A stretch of 64,000 nt of DNA. It comes from Dyella mobilis. Lineage in GTDB: Bacteria > Pseudomonadota > Gammaproteobacteria > Xanthomonadales > Rhodanobacteraceae. The DNA lies in the NCBI RefSeq assembly GCF_016904945.1, contig NZ_JADIKF010000034.1, positions 124,001 to 188,000 on the forward strand, given 5' to 3'. A program made the position numbers and the translations under genes. The notes under the pieces were generated by a model. It was not told the origin of the DNA. It searched no databases and saw only the letters and a program-made list of their open reading frames with translations. Shown here piece after piece: positions 18,145 to 26,954 of the stretch (the stretch's first letter is position 1; the number at the start of each line of letters is the position of its first letter).

Positions 18145-18900
18145 TCAAGAAGTTGCCGCTTCAGTGCCCGGCTTGAGCAGCCAGCGCACGGCGAGCACGC
18201 CAAGTTCATAGAGCAGGCACATCGGAATGGCCAGCATGATCATCGAGGTGATGTCCGGCGGCGTCACCACCGCCGCGACGGCGAACGCGCCCACCATGGC
18301 GTAACGCCGGCCCTTGCGCAGCTTGTCCAGATCGACAATACCCACAGCAGCAAGAATGACCACCGCGACCGGTACTTCGAAGCACAGGCCAAACGCAAAG
18401 AACATCAGCATCACGAAATCGAGATAGTGCGTGATGTCGGTCATCATCTCCACGCCTTGCGGCGTCACCGCCGTCAGGAAGCGGAATGCCGCGGGCAGCA
18501 CCAGGAAATAGGCGAAGGCGCAACCGATGTAGAACAGCACCAGTGCAGCGATTAGCAACGGCCGCGCCAGGCGTTTTTCGTGCTTGTACAGGCCGGGACT
18601 CACGAAGGCCCACAACTGGTACAGCACCACCGGCATGCTGATGAACAGCGCCGTGTAGAACGCCAGCTTCAAGGGCGTAATGAACGGGCTGGCAACCTCG
18701 GTGGCGATCAGGTGCGCGCCTTGCGGCAAGCGCGCCACCAACGGCTCGGCCAGCAACGCGTAAAGATGATTGGCGAACGGCACCAGCGCGACCAGCACCA
18801 CTACCACGGCCAGGATGGCCTTGATCAACCGCGAGCGCAGTTCGATCAGATGCGAGAACAGGCCCTGTTCCAGATCCAGGTCGGACTCAGGCGCTGCCAC
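18145..18900 (-). CDS. tatC: Sec-independent protein translocase TatC
   Basis: 251 residues with six TM helices. It begins with a short cytosolic segment containing LFSHLIELRSRLIKAI, the conserved TatC N-terminus. The FVSPGLYKHEKR loop and the Glu in periplasmic loop regions fit the twin-arginine signal receptor. It overlaps tatB by 14 bases, so translation is coupled. Confidence 0.95.
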   Translation of the reverse strand: MAAPESDLDLEQGLFSHLIELRSRLIKAILAVVVVLVALVPFANHLYALLAEPLVARLPQGAHLIATEVASPFITPLKLAFYTALFISMPVVLYQLWAFVSPGLYKHEKRLARPLLIAALVLFYIGCAFAYFLVLPAAFRFLTAVTPQGVEMMTDITHYLDFVMLMFFAFGLCFEVPVAVVILAAVGIVDLDKLRKGRRYAMVGAFAVAAVVTPPDITSMIMLAIPMCLLYELGVLAVRWLLKPGTEAATS

Positions 18901-19249
18901 GTTCGGATTCCTTGGATGCGTCGACCTGGGTGATTTCTTTTTGCACGTCCGCCACGTTGCTGCGCACTTCCGTGGCAGCCGTTGCGACCTGTTCGCGAGT
19001 CGTGCGGGCCGCCTCGTTCATCTGGTTTTGCATGGCCTCGGCCTTCGCGGCCGCCTCGCGCGCGTTGCGCTTGAGCTCTTCGATTTCCAGTTCGCGCTCC
19101 ACTTCGGCGCGCACGCTATCCCAGCCGGAGCGCAGGCGGCGCACCAGCGCGCCTGCCGTCCGTGCGGCATGGGGCAATTTTTCCGGGCCAAGCACGATCA
19201 GGGCGACCAGTGCCAGCAACACCAGCTTGCCGAGGCTGATCTCGATCAC
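18887..19249 (-). CDS. tatB: Sec-independent protein translocase TatB
   Basis: 120 residues. One N-terminal TM helix (MIEISLGKLVLLALVALIVLGPEKLP) includes the TatB Glu and the GPEKLP hinge. A long amphipathic, charged coiled region rich in Glu, Arg and Ala follows, as expected for the component that pairs with TatC. It starts 9 bases after tatA. Confidence 0.94.
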   Translation of the reverse strand: MIEISLGKLVLLALVALIVLGPEKLPHAARTAGALVRRLRSGWDSVRAEVERELEIEELKRNAREAAAKAEAMQNQMNEAARTTREQVATAATEVRSNVADVQKEITQVDASKESERGSA

Positions 19250-19258
19250 GGGGGTCTC

Positions 19259-19507
19259 TTATTTCGATTCGCTGGAATCGCGCTGATTCTGGTTGGCCTG
19301 GGTACCGCTGTTGGCGTTGGACGGGTCGGCCTGCAGTTTTTCCTGCGCCTTGCGCTTTTCCTCGTCCTCGTCGCCCTGCATGGCCTTCTTGAAGCCACGC
19401 ACGGCATTGCCCAGGTCAGGGCCGATCTTGGTCAATTTGCCGGTGCCGAATATCACCAGAACGACGACCAACAGGATCGCCCAATGCCAAATGCTGTCCA
19501 AACCCAT
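19259..19507 (-). CDS. tatA: Sec-independent protein translocase TatA
   Basis: 82 residues. A short N-terminal TM is followed by [24 protein letters not shown], the TatA hinge and amphipathic helix, and a polar Gln/Ser/Asn-rich tail. The residue after FGT is Gly where many TatAs have Lys or Lys-Lys, a minor variation. It is the first gene of the tat unit. Confidence 0.94.
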   Translation of the reverse strand: MGLDSIWHWAILLVVVLVIFGTGKLTKIGPDLGNAVRGFKKAMQGDEDEEKRKAQEKLQADPSNANSGTQANQNQRDSSESK

Positions 19508-19567
19508 GAGAACCTCTTTGCGGACTTTGCCGTTTGCGGCCGCGGATGCAGCCGCCGGCCTTCCGTA

Positions 19568-20260
19568 TCAGTGTGAAGTGTACTCCTCCAGCGCGTCGCG
19601 GAAGGCGACGACCGACGCAGGAACGTTGCTTACGCCCCCTTCGAAAATGCGCCGCGGGGTGATACCCGGTCCGTAAACCGCCTTATTGGCGTCATAATCG
19701 ATCTTCATCACCGATCCATCCAGCGCGACGCCCGCAAACAGCCCGCGCGCACGGGAATAGGAATAGATCTCGGCCTTCAGCTGCTGGTCGGTTGCGGCCG
19801 CGGCCGTGCGCCCTACCGGGCCGGCAGCCGCGGAGGCGTCCGCGCCGATCGTAAATTTGCCGTTGACGATGGAATCGACGCCGCGCTCGGTGCGGAACAC
19901 CAGGATCACGTCGGTCTTGGAGACGCCGATCTGGAAGCCCACGCTGCCGCCACCGAAGGAAATGAAGCTGGGGTTGGACCAGGTGCCATCCGGATTCTTC
20001 ATCGAGATGAGCCCTTCGCCGCGACGGCCGCCGAAGACGAAGCCGACCTTCAGCACGTCCGGTACCACGGCAATCGCCTTGGCGTCCCTGAGCAAGTCGC
20101 CGGGAATGGATTTGTCGGGCGCCTGCTCGATTTCATTGAGCACGCGCACGGCATTCTGGGCACGTGCCTGAGGGGTGTCGTCATCGGCATGCACGGCGGC
20201 GACCGGCAGCAAAAGCGCCAGGGCCAGAAACGAAAAACGACGCAGCGATGCTTTGAACAT
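19568..20260 (-). CDS. Exported SYLF (Ysc84) lipid-binding domain protein
   Basis: 230 residues. The start is the ATG at 20260, which gives a clear signal peptide ending VHA-DDD; the longer frame upstream overlaps hemH. The SYLF domain is seen in DAKAIAVVPDVLKVGFVFGGRRGEGL, SFGGGSVGFQIGVSKTDVILVF and ARGLFAGVALDGSVM. In eukaryotes the fold binds phosphoinositides; bacterial versions are periplasmic and poorly understood. It is divergent from hemH. Confidence 0.85.
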   Translation of the reverse strand: MFKASLRRFSFLALALLLPVAAVHADDDTPQARAQNAVRVLNEIEQAPDKSIPGDLLRDAKAIAVVPDVLKVGFVFGGRRGEGLISMKNPDGTWSNPSFISFGGGSVGFQIGVSKTDVILVFRTERGVDSIVNGKFTIGADASAAAGPVGRTAAAATDQQLKAEIYSYSRARGLFAGVALDGSVMKIDYDANKAVYGPGITPRRIFEGGVSNVPASVVAFRDALEEYTSH

Positions 20261-20374
20261 GGACGGCTCCGGGTGAGTCGGGGTGGGATCGTGATCGACC
20301 GATTGTGCATGGTACCGGTGCGATGCGGAGCGCTTGTGGCAGACTTTGTCTGCTATCCAGCCGCTCTCGACACG

Positions 20375-21436
20375 ATGCCACGCAGCCACTATACCGGCCT
20401 TGCCGGCCAATCCTACGACCAGCCTGCACAGGCTGGCGTACTGCTCGTGAACCTTGGCACACCGGATGCCCCCACGGCACCGGCACTGCGTCGCTACCTG
20501 GGAGAATTCCTGGCCGATCCGCGCGTCATTGAATACCCGCGCTGGTTGTGGCGGCTGATCCTGCACGGGGTGATCCTGCGCATCCGGCCGGCCCGCTCCG
20601 CGCGTGCTTATGCACACATTTGGACGGCCGAAGGGTCGCCCTTGCGCGTCGGCTCCGAAAAGCTGGCCACCGCCCTGCAGACCGAACTACGTCGCCATCC
20701 ATCGGGACCGGTCCGGGTGGCGCTGGCCATGCGCTACGGAGCGCCTTCGGTGCGTGCAAGCATCGAGCAGATGCAGCGCGAAGGCGTACGGCGCCTGCTG
20801 GTATTGCCTTTGTATCCGCAATATTCCGGCACCTCGACCGGCTCGGTGATCGACGCCGTCGCCGCTACGTTCAAGCAATTGCGTTGGCCTCCGGAGCTGC
20901 GCATCGTCAACGACTACCACGACGACCCCGGCCACATCGAAGCCCTGGCGAGTTCCATCGAGCGCTGGTGGGCTGCGCGCGGACGCGGCGAAAAACTGCT
21001 TCTGTCGTTCCACGGCATCCCGCAGCGCTACGTGGATGCCGGCGACCCTTATTTCCGCCAGTGCCAGGTTACCGCCCGGAAGCTCCAGGCGCGGCTTGGC
21101 CTGGACGACGAACAACTGATGGTGAGTTTCCAGTCGCGCGTAGGACGCGAGCCCTGGCTGCAACCCTATACCGATGCGACGGTCAGGCAACTGGCCGCCG
21201 ACGGGGTCAAGCAACTGGACGTGGCCTGCCCCGGCTTTGCCGTGGATTGCCTGGAGACCCTGGAAGAAATCGCCATGCAGAACCGCGATTTCTTCATCGC
21301 CGCAGGCGGCGAAACCTTGCGCTACATCCCGGCGCTCAACCACGGCGAAGAACAGCTTGCCAGCCTTGCGGCGCTGATCCTGCGGCACACCCAAGGCTGG
21401 CCGGAATTCGCCAGGCATCCGGCGAGCGTGGGATGA
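20375..21436 (+). CDS. hemH: Ferrochelatase
   Basis: 353 residues from the ATG at 20375. Motifs: GVLLVNLGTPDAPT, YGAPSVRASIEQM, LPLYPQYSGTSTGS, LLSFHGIPQRYVDAGDPY (metal-binding His), FQSRVGREPWLQPYT and PALNHGEEQ (Glu). It inserts Fe2+ into protoporphyrin IX, the last step of haem b synthesis, and would supply cytochromes such as the c4 in this window. The hydrolase start overlaps its stop (ATGA). Confidence 0.95.
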   Translation: MPRSHYTGLAGQSYDQPAQAGVLLVNLGTPDAPTAPALRRYLGEFLADPRVIEYPRWLWRLILHGVILRIRPARSARAYAHIWTAEGSPLRVGSEKLATALQTELRRHPSGPVRVALAMRYGAPSVRASIEQMQREGVRRLLVLPLYPQYSGTSTGSVIDAVAATFKQLRWPPELRIVNDYHDDPGHIEALASSIERWWAARGRGEKLLLSFHGIPQRYVDAGDPYFRQCQVTARKLQARLGLDDEQLMVSFQSRVGREPWLQPYTDATVRQLAADGVKQLDVACPGFAVDCLETLEEIAMQNRDFFIAAGGETLRYIPALNHGEEQLASLAALILRHTQGWPEFARHPASVG

Positions 21437-22281
21437 GCGCGCCGAGCGAGCTGCGCATCGCGTTGTCCTCTCACCTTTTGCTGACCGCGCAGGTCTGGGG
21501 CGCGCCGGATGCTCCGCCCCTGCTGGCCCTGCACGGCTGGCTGGACAACGCCGGCAGCTACGCGATGCTCGCGCCGCTGCTGGCGGAACGTTGGCGGGTC
21601 ATTGCACTGGAGCTGCCCGGCCATGGCCACTCCAGCCATCTTCCGGCAGGCATCAACTATCACTATGTCGATTACGTCAGCGCCGTGATCGCCGCAGCCG
21701 ATGCCTTGCAACTGGAACGCTACACACTGCTTGGGCATTCGCTGGGCGCAGGCATCGCCTCGCTGCTCGCGGCCGCCAAACCGCAAAGCATCGAGCGCCT
21801 GTATCTGATCGAAGGCCTGGGACCGCTGGGTGACGACGGCAGCCACACACTGCAGCGCTTCCGCGACGCATTCGCTGCGCCGGCCAGCGCGGGCAAATCG
21901 CTGCGCGTGTTTCGCGACATCGACCAGGCGGTCAGCGCACGCACCCTGGCCAGCGGCCTGCGTGCCGACTTGGCGCGGCCTATCGTGGAGCGTGGACTGA
22001 CCCAGACCGAGGGCGGCTATCGCTGGCGCAGCGATCCGCGACTGACCCGCCCCAGCGCGGTGCGCCTGGCCGAAAGCCAAATCCGCGCACTGCTCGCGGG
22101 CATCGGAGCACCCACCGCCTTGCTGCTGTCACAGCCCGCAACGCCGTATCTGCCTTCCGCGATGATGCAGGAGCGCGCCAACCTGCTGCAGAGCATCGCC
22201 GTCACCGGCCTGCAAGGCGGCCATCACCTGCATCTGGAGCATCCTCGGACCGTGGCGGACTGGATCAGCGCGTCGCGCTGA
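21433..22281 (+). CDS. Alpha/beta-fold hydrolase
   Basis: 282 residues of a typical alpha/beta hydrolase: the oxyanion region LLALHGWLDNAGSY, ELPGHGHSSH, the nucleophile elbow LLGHSLGAG and a late His in LQGGHHLHLEHP. The class resembles epoxide hydrolase or lactonase-like enzymes linked to hemH in other gammaproteobacteria. The substrate is unknown. It is translationally coupled to hemH and converges with the ABC permease, with 22 bases between them. Confidence 0.85.
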   Translation: MSAPSELRIALSSHLLLTAQVWGAPDAPPLLALHGWLDNAGSYAMLAPLLAERWRVIALELPGHGHSSHLPAGINYHYVDYVSAVIAAADALQLERYTLLGHSLGAGIASLLAAAKPQSIERLYLIEGLGPLGDDGSHTLQRFRDAFAAPASAGKSLRVFRDIDQAVSARTLASGLRADLARPIVERGLTQTEGGYRWRSDPRLTRPSAVRLAESQIRALLAGIGAPTALLLSQPATPYLPSAMMQERANLLQSIAVTGLQGGHHLHLEHPRTVADWISASR

Positions 22282-22303
22282 TCCGCCGACGGCCGGGGAC
22301 GGA

Positions 22304-23479
22304 TCACACGGAAATCGCCAACCTTTCCGAGCGATAGACGTGCGCCGTGATCAGGGCAACGACGATCGCCAGGACCAGCCCGGATGCGAAGCACATCGCT
22401 ATCTGCTGCATGCCCAGCTCGCCGCCGCGCAGCAATTGGGTAATGCCCACCTGCTGGCCCAGCAAGGGCACGGCGTACATCCAGTTGGCCACTTTGATCG
22501 GCATGGCGCTGAGCAGGATCGAAGGCAGGGCCGGCACCAGCATCAGCACCGAAAGGTAGGTCTGTGCTTCGCGATAGCTTTTGGCAAACGCCGCCACCAG
22601 GGTCTGCAGCGAGGCCAGCAGAATGATCAGCGGCAGCATCATCAGCAATACGCGCACGGCAAAGGAAGGACCCAGGTCGAGCACCATGCCCATCCGTTCG
22701 GCGGGAATGAAGCGACCGCAAATGCCAAAACCGATCACGCTGATCACCAGGCTCACCAGCGAGAACACGCAGATCGCGCTGAGCTTGCCCAGGAACACTT
22801 TCCATCGCGGCACCGGATTGGCAAACAGCGGCTCCAGCGACTGGCGCTCGCGTTCGCCGGCGGTGAGGTCGATGGCCAGATACATGCCGCCCATGAAAAT
22901 GGTCAGCACGAAGAAATACGGCATCATCGCGAACAACTGCCCGGCACGCGACTGGGGTGTGGCTTGGTCGCGCTCATCGATCGATACCGGCACCATCATG
23001 GCCGGCGAGAGGCCGCGCGCCACCAGGCGCATCGCCCCCTGGTGGCGGACATAGGCATCCAGCATCCGCTTCACGCGATCGACCGAACCGTCCGTATCGC
23101 GCTGCGAAGAATCGTAAATGAGTTCCACCTGCGAGGTTTCGCCCTGGCGCCAAGCCTTACCGAAATCCTCGGGAATACGCAGCACGATATCGGCATCCTG
23201 GTTCCGCACGGCAGCTTCGGGATCGGCGACGGGCGGTTGCGGCACGAATCCTTGCTGCCTGAGTGCATCGATCAGATTGGGAGCATATTGGGCGCCGATT
23301 ACCGGCACCTTGATCGGCTGATCGGCCTTGTCCAGCTCGCGCGTAAGCACGGTGTGCATGATCATCACGAAGATCACCGGCCCCAGCAGCGGGCCGTACA
23401 GCAACGCGCTCATCACCGTCCGCTTGTCGCGCAGATTTTCGCGGACTTCCTTCAAGAAAACAGTCAGTGTCGTTTTCAT
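22304..23479 (-). CDS. NatB-like ABC-2 exporter permease
   Basis: 391 residues from ATG 23479, overlapping the ATPase stop by 4 bases. TM1 is at about 22-42, followed by a large extracytoplasmic domain to about 195. A block of five TM helices with AIDLTAGERERQSLEPLFANP, the NatB/ABC-2 cytoplasmic signature, completes the protein. NatAB of Bacillus exports Na+, but related pairs export other compounds, so the substrate is open. It is the last gene of the XRE operon. Confidence 0.85.
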   Translation of the reverse strand: MKTTLTVFLKEVRENLRDKRTVMSALLYGPLLGPVIFVMIMHTVLTRELDKADQPIKVPVIGAQYAPNLIDALRQQGFVPQPPVADPEAAVRNQDADIVLRIPEDFGKAWRQGETSQVELIYDSSQRDTDGSVDRVKRMLDAYVRHQGAMRLVARGLSPAMMVPVSIDERDQATPQSRAGQLFAMMPYFFVLTIFMGGMYLAIDLTAGERERQSLEPLFANPVPRWKVFLGKLSAICVFSLVSLVISVIGFGICGRFIPAERMGMVLDLGPSFAVRVLLMMLPLIILLASLQTLVAAFAKSYREAQTYLSVLMLVPALPSILLSAMPIKVANWMYAVPLLGQQVGITQLLRGGELGMQQIAMCFASGLVLAIVVALITAHVYRSERLAISV

Positions 23480-24210
23480 GCGGCCAATCCTTCTTCGCTG
23501 CCGATGATTTTCACGAAGGCATCCTCCAGATTGGCCTCGCCGGTTTGCTCGCGCAATGCATCCGGGGTTTCGTCGGCCACCACGCGGCCGTGCGCGATCA
23601 CCACGATGCGATCGCAAAGCGCCGCCACCTCCTGCATGATGTGGCTGGAAAACAGCACGCAGCGCCCTTCGTCTTTCAGCCGGCGCATGAACTGGCGCAG
23701 GCCGCGCGTCGCCATCACGTCGAGGCCGTTGGTCGGCTCGTCCAGAATCACGTTCTTCGGATCGTGCACCAAGGCTCTTGCGATGGCGGTCTTCACGCGT
23801 TGTCCTTGCGAAAAGCCCTCAGTGCGGCGATCCGCGATATCGGCCATCTCGAGCGCTTCGATCAACTGCCGGCTGCGCTGGCGCGCGAGGGCATCATCCA
23901 TCCCTTGCAGCTTTGCAAAATAGTCGATGTTCTCGCGTGCGGTCAGGCGCTTGTACAGGCCGCGCGCATCTGGCAGCACGCCGAGCCTCCGGCGTACCGC
24001 CAAGGCATCGCGCCCTGCGTCGATGCCATCCACCAACACTTGTCCCTGGTCGGGATTCATCAGCGTATAGAGCATGCGCAGCGTGGTGGTCTTGCCTGCG
24101 CCGTTCGGGCCCAGCAGACCGGTGATTTCACCATCGCGCGCCTGGAAGCTGACGCCGTCGACGGCCTTCACCGCGCCGAAATGCTTGTGCAGATCCTTGA
24201 CCTCGATCAT
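23476..24210 (-). CDS. NatA-like ABC transporter ATP-binding protein
   Basis: 244 residues. Walker A GPNGAGKT is at 34-41, the signature is the NatA-type FSQGQRVK rather than LSGGQ, Walker B is VILDEPTNGLD, and the switch is SSHIMQEV. It pairs with the permease that overlaps its stop. Its ATG overlaps the stop of the S33 hydrolase, so three genes are linked by 4-base overlaps. Confidence 0.9.
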   Translation of the reverse strand: MIEVKDLHKHFGAVKAVDGVSFQARDGEITGLLGPNGAGKTTTLRMLYTLMNPDQGQVLVDGIDAGRDALAVRRRLGVLPDARGLYKRLTARENIDYFAKLQGMDDALARQRSRQLIEALEMADIADRRTEGFSQGQRVKTAIARALVHDPKNVILDEPTNGLDVMATRGLRQFMRRLKDEGRCVLFSSHIMQEVAALCDRIVVIAHGRVVADETPDALREQTGEANLEDAFVKIIGSEEGLAA

Positions 24211-25775
24211 GGCGAAGCTCCGTTGAAGTCGATGAAGGCCGGGGTCGGGCCCAGCTTGTCCAGGCACTTGGCGTCGAGCTGCGTCGGGTCGGGTTTGTCG
24301 ATGAAGGTGCCGAGCAGCTTCGGCATGCAGCCCCGACCCAGCAGGGAATGCCCCTGCCCCTTGAAGACCAGCAATCGTCCGTTGCCCAGGCCGGCCAAAA
24401 TCTGTTCGCCGTAGCGCGGCGGCGTCACCGGATCGAGTTCGCCGGCAAGAATCAAAATCGGCTTGTCGCTCTTCAACGGTTCGTGGAAATTGGCCGGCCG
24501 CGTGCCGTGCGGCCACACGTCGCACTGGGCCTTGATCGCGTCGATCAGATGGTTGCCGAGCATGGTGTTCTGATCTTGCGGGCGAGGCTGCAACAGGTCG
24601 GCGTCTTCGCTGCAGATCACGCTCATCGACATGCCGTTGTTCATGTCGCCGGCCAGATCGCTGTTGAGCAATTTGGATTGACCGAGCAGCGGCCCGACAT
24701 CGCCGTGTGCGGCTTCGTTGATGGTCAACGGCAGCAAGGCCGCCGTTTCCGGTTGATAGGCAAACATGCGCACCACACTGGCCAGCGAGAATTCGGTCAA
24801 CGGACGCTCGACAGTCTGGAAGGTTTGCGGGTCGCGAAAACTGACCGTGTGCGGATTGGCGCGCAACGCATCGCGCAGCTGGTACAGCGTCTGCATGGAA
24901 TCGCCCAGGCGCTGCTTGCAAGCCGGTACGGCCAGGCAGCCGGCAAAATCTTTCTTCAGGGCGTCATCCAGATTCGCCGCAAAATCTTCGCCCAGAACCA
25001 CCTGGTTCGGCGCGGCCGAATCCAGCACCACGCTGCGCACGCTGTTCGGATAATGCATCAGATATTGCTGGGCCATGCGGGTGCCGTACGACACGCCGAC
25101 CAGATCCAGCATCGGAGCACCGAGCGCCTTGCGCACATCCTCCAGATCCTGGGTGGCGATCGTGGTGGTGTAATAGCGCGGATCGGCCTTTTGCTTCACC
25201 TCATCAAGGCAGACTGCCACCGCCTTGCGCATCTGGTCGGGATTGAGCGTGGTCGAATCGTCCTCCGAATCGGCCGTGTCGCCCTTGCAGCTGAGCGGAT
25301 TGGAACCGCCGGTGCCGCGCTGATCCAACAGCAGCACGTCGTGGTGCTTGCGCACTTCGTCGAAAGCCGGCGCCTCGGCCACCCACGATTCGGTCGCCGC
25401 CTCGCCCGGACCGCCGGCCAGCAATACGGCAACATCCGGAGCGGGCGCCTGGGCATCGCTGCGCGCGATGGCAAGTTTCAAGCCGATGCGCCGGCTGTGC
25501 GGGTCATCGCGGTTTTCCGGCACCTCGAAGGTCGTGCACCAGGCCTCGGCCCTGGCTCCGCTGCCCGGACGCCCCAGCTCGCAGGAGTGGAAAATCAGCG
25601 ACCCGCGCCGCCAGGTACGCACGACATCCGGCACGGCCTTGCTCTGCGCAGCCGCCGCTGCCGGCGCCGGACTTTGCTCCGCCTCGCCGCGGTCGCCGAC
25701 GCGGAGATATTGATAAGCCATGGCCCCCAACACAGCGACCGCTATCGCGATGCGCACTACGGTTCTGGTTTGCAT
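24207..25775 (-). CDS. Exported S33-type alpha/beta hydrolase (tripeptidyl aminopeptidase-like)
   Basis: 522 residues. An N-terminal signal or anchor at 8-22 and an Ala/Pro spacer precede an S33 peptidase fold. Features: GGPG (121-124), LLLDQRGTGGSNPLSC, nucleophile Ser229 in VGVSYGT, Asp448 in AGELDPVTP and His476 in GQGHSLLG, with a TAP-like C-terminal domain. Even cysteine content fits a periplasmic enzyme. It starts 2 bases after the XRE stop, so it belongs to the regulator operon. The function in an exporter operon is unknown. Confidence 0.85.
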   Translation of the reverse strand: MQTRTVVRIAIAVAVLGAMAYQYLRVGDRGEAEQSPAPAAAAAQSKAVPDVVRTWRRGSLIFHSCELGRPGSGARAEAWCTTFEVPENRDDPHSRRIGLKLAIARSDAQAPAPDVAVLLAGGPGEAATESWVAEAPAFDEVRKHHDVLLLDQRGTGGSNPLSCKGDTADSEDDSTTLNPDQMRKAVAVCLDEVKQKADPRYYTTTIATQDLEDVRKALGAPMLDLVGVSYGTRMAQQYLMHYPNSVRSVVLDSAAPNQVVLGEDFAANLDDALKKDFAGCLAVPACKQRLGDSMQTLYQLRDALRANPHTVSFRDPQTFQTVERPLTEFSLASVVRMFAYQPETAALLPLTINEAAHGDVGPLLGQSKLLNSDLAGDMNNGMSMSVICSEDADLLQPRPQDQNTMLGNHLIDAIKAQCDVWPHGTRPANFHEPLKSDKPILILAGELDPVTPPRYGEQILAGLGNGRLLVFKGQGHSLLGRGCMPKLLGTFIDKPDPTQLDAKCLDKLGPTPAFIDFNGASP

Positions 25776-25777
25776 CC

Positions 25778-25975
25778 CTACTGTTCTCCGGGTACGAAGA
25801 TCATTTCGATCGACAGGCCGAACAGGCGCGCGATCTTGAAAGCCAACGGCAGGCTCGGATCGTATTTTCCGGTCTCGATGGCGTTGACGGTCTGGCGCGA
25901 TACGTCCAGTTTCTGGGCAAGGTCCGCTTGCGACCAGCCCCGCTCGCTACGGAGTTCGCGTATGACGTTGTTCAT
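25778..25975 (-). CDS. XRE-family HTH transcriptional regulator
   Basis: 65 residues from the ATG at 25975 (an in-frame start at 25987 is possible). It is essentially a single Cro/CI-type HTH: MNNVIRELRSERGWSQADLA, LDVSRQTVNAIETGKYDPSL, then LAFKIARLFGLSIEMIF. Such minimal regulators are often autoregulated and paired with a small membrane protein, as here. The candidate operators are the two 18-bp dyads upstream of the operon. Confidence 0.93.
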   Translation of the reverse strand: MNNVIRELRSERGWSQADLAQKLDVSRQTVNAIETGKYDPSLPLAFKIARLFGLSIEMIFVPGEQ

Positions 25976-25999
25976 GGCATCGGGCACCGCGCCGTCGCG

Positions 26000-26605
26000 C
26001 TATTCATCGGGGGATCTCTTCCGATACGCACGCAGCAGCGCCAGGACGAGCCCCGATCCGGCAAAGGCGAATCCCGTGCCGTATATGAAACCCAGGGAGT
26101 AATCCGCCAGGTGATGGCGGCCCAGTACCGCCACGGCAAGCAATGCCAGACCCAGCAGCGCGAAGCGCACATAGAACCAGACGCTCTTTTGGTCGTCGCA
26201 GCTTGCCATGCTGGCGCCATAGCCCCGGAGTACCCGCCAGCGCGCCACCGCGTAGCTGCCCATCATCACGGGGAACACCCAGATCAGGATCGAGCCGTCC
26301 AGGCTCACGACGCCTGCGATGCAGAGGAATCCACCGGCCAGGCTCAAGGCACTGGTCACGGCAGTCGCCGCCGCCAGGGCCACCAGATGGGTCCGCTGCT
26401 CGAGCTCGTCGCAGGACTCGATGCGACGCGCCAGCAGGCCGATCACGTAGACCACCGGGACGACCGGCGCGAGCGCCAGCAGCCACTTCAGCGGCACGCT
26501 GGTCATCGTGCGCAGCAGCGGCCAGACAAACAGCAGCAGGCCGGCGTAGATGATCATGGCCAGTACGACCCTGGATTCGTATTGCTTCTGTGAAAGGCGC
26601 GTCAT
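26000..26605 (-). CDS. Integral membrane protein of the XRE operon
   Basis: 201 residues from the ATG at 26605, preceded by GGGAGG with ideal spacing; a longer frame to 26644 would bury that RBS. Six hydrophobic segments: about 16-34, 40-58, 76-96, 102-122, 142-160 and 166-188. A charged loop RRIESCDELEQRTHL follows TM2. It is the first gene of the operon with XRE, peptidase and exporter. No function is recognised. Confidence 0.75.
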   Translation of the reverse strand: MTRLSQKQYESRVVLAMIIYAGLLLFVWPLLRTMTSVPLKWLLALAPVVPVVYVIGLLARRIESCDELEQRTHLVALAAATAVTSALSLAGGFLCIAGVVSLDGSILIWVFPVMMGSYAVARWRVLRGYGASMASCDDQKSVWFYVRFALLGLALLAVAVLGRHHLADYSLGFIYGTGFAFAGSGLVLALLRAYRKRSPDE

Positions 26606-26667
26606 GGGCGGCCTCCCAGCAAGCAAGGTAAGCAACGACTGCACATATCCCCTCCCTCAAGCACGCA

Positions 26668-26728
26668 TGTAAAGCACACTTGACAAAAGGCTAGATCGGC
26701 AACCGGTGCGTGTCAAGCACCCTTTACA
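26668..26728 (-). promoter_or_regulatory. Twin 18-bp operator and promoter of the XRE operon
   Basis: Two matching imperfect palindromes lie here: TGTAAAGCACACTTGACA (26668-26685) and TGTCAAGCACCCTTTACA (26711-26728). Both fit TGTMAAG-N4-CTTKACA, with centres 43 bp apart. On the minus strand the second contains a perfect -35 TTGACA (26716-26711), followed after 17 bp by a weak -10 TAGCCT (26693-26688). One operator therefore covers the -35 and the other the start region. The layout suggests autorepression by the XRE protein (inference). Confidence 0.65.
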
Positions 26729-26807
26729 ATATTTTTTTGGCGCGGACTGAAGAAAGGCAAAACACCGACCTTTCGCGTCACTTTTTGACCGGGAAAACGC
26801 CCTCTTT

Positions 26808-26918
26808 TGTGACGGGAATCACGGAATTTTCTGATGGTGCATCGGCTAATTCCGATGGCTCTGTAGGGGGAATGTAGGAATTTTGGCCGTTCCAGATGAA
26901 AATGTGATCGGGATCACC
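26808..26918 (+). promoter_or_regulatory. Two CRP/Clp-like binding sites upstream of the fimbrial operon
   Basis: TGTGACGGGAATCACG (26808-26823) and TGTGATCGGGATCACC (26903-26918) both fit the CRP half-site rule TGTGA-N6-TCAC. They are 95 bp apart, about nine helical turns. In Xanthomonadales the CRP homologue Clp, whose DNA binding is inhibited by c-di-GMP, uses the same consensus. No strong -10 box is evident after them. Together with the leader hairpin they fill the 300-base gap between the XRE operon and the pilin gene. Confidence 0.6.
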
Positions 26919-26954
26919 CTTTGGCCCGTTTGTTGCTGAGCAGAGCAAGCAAGG

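Noticed and set aside
22340..23923. 527-codon plus-strand frame opposite the NatAB genes
   Set aside because: His/Arg/Gln-rich shadow; the opposite strand encodes ABC proteins with complete motifs.
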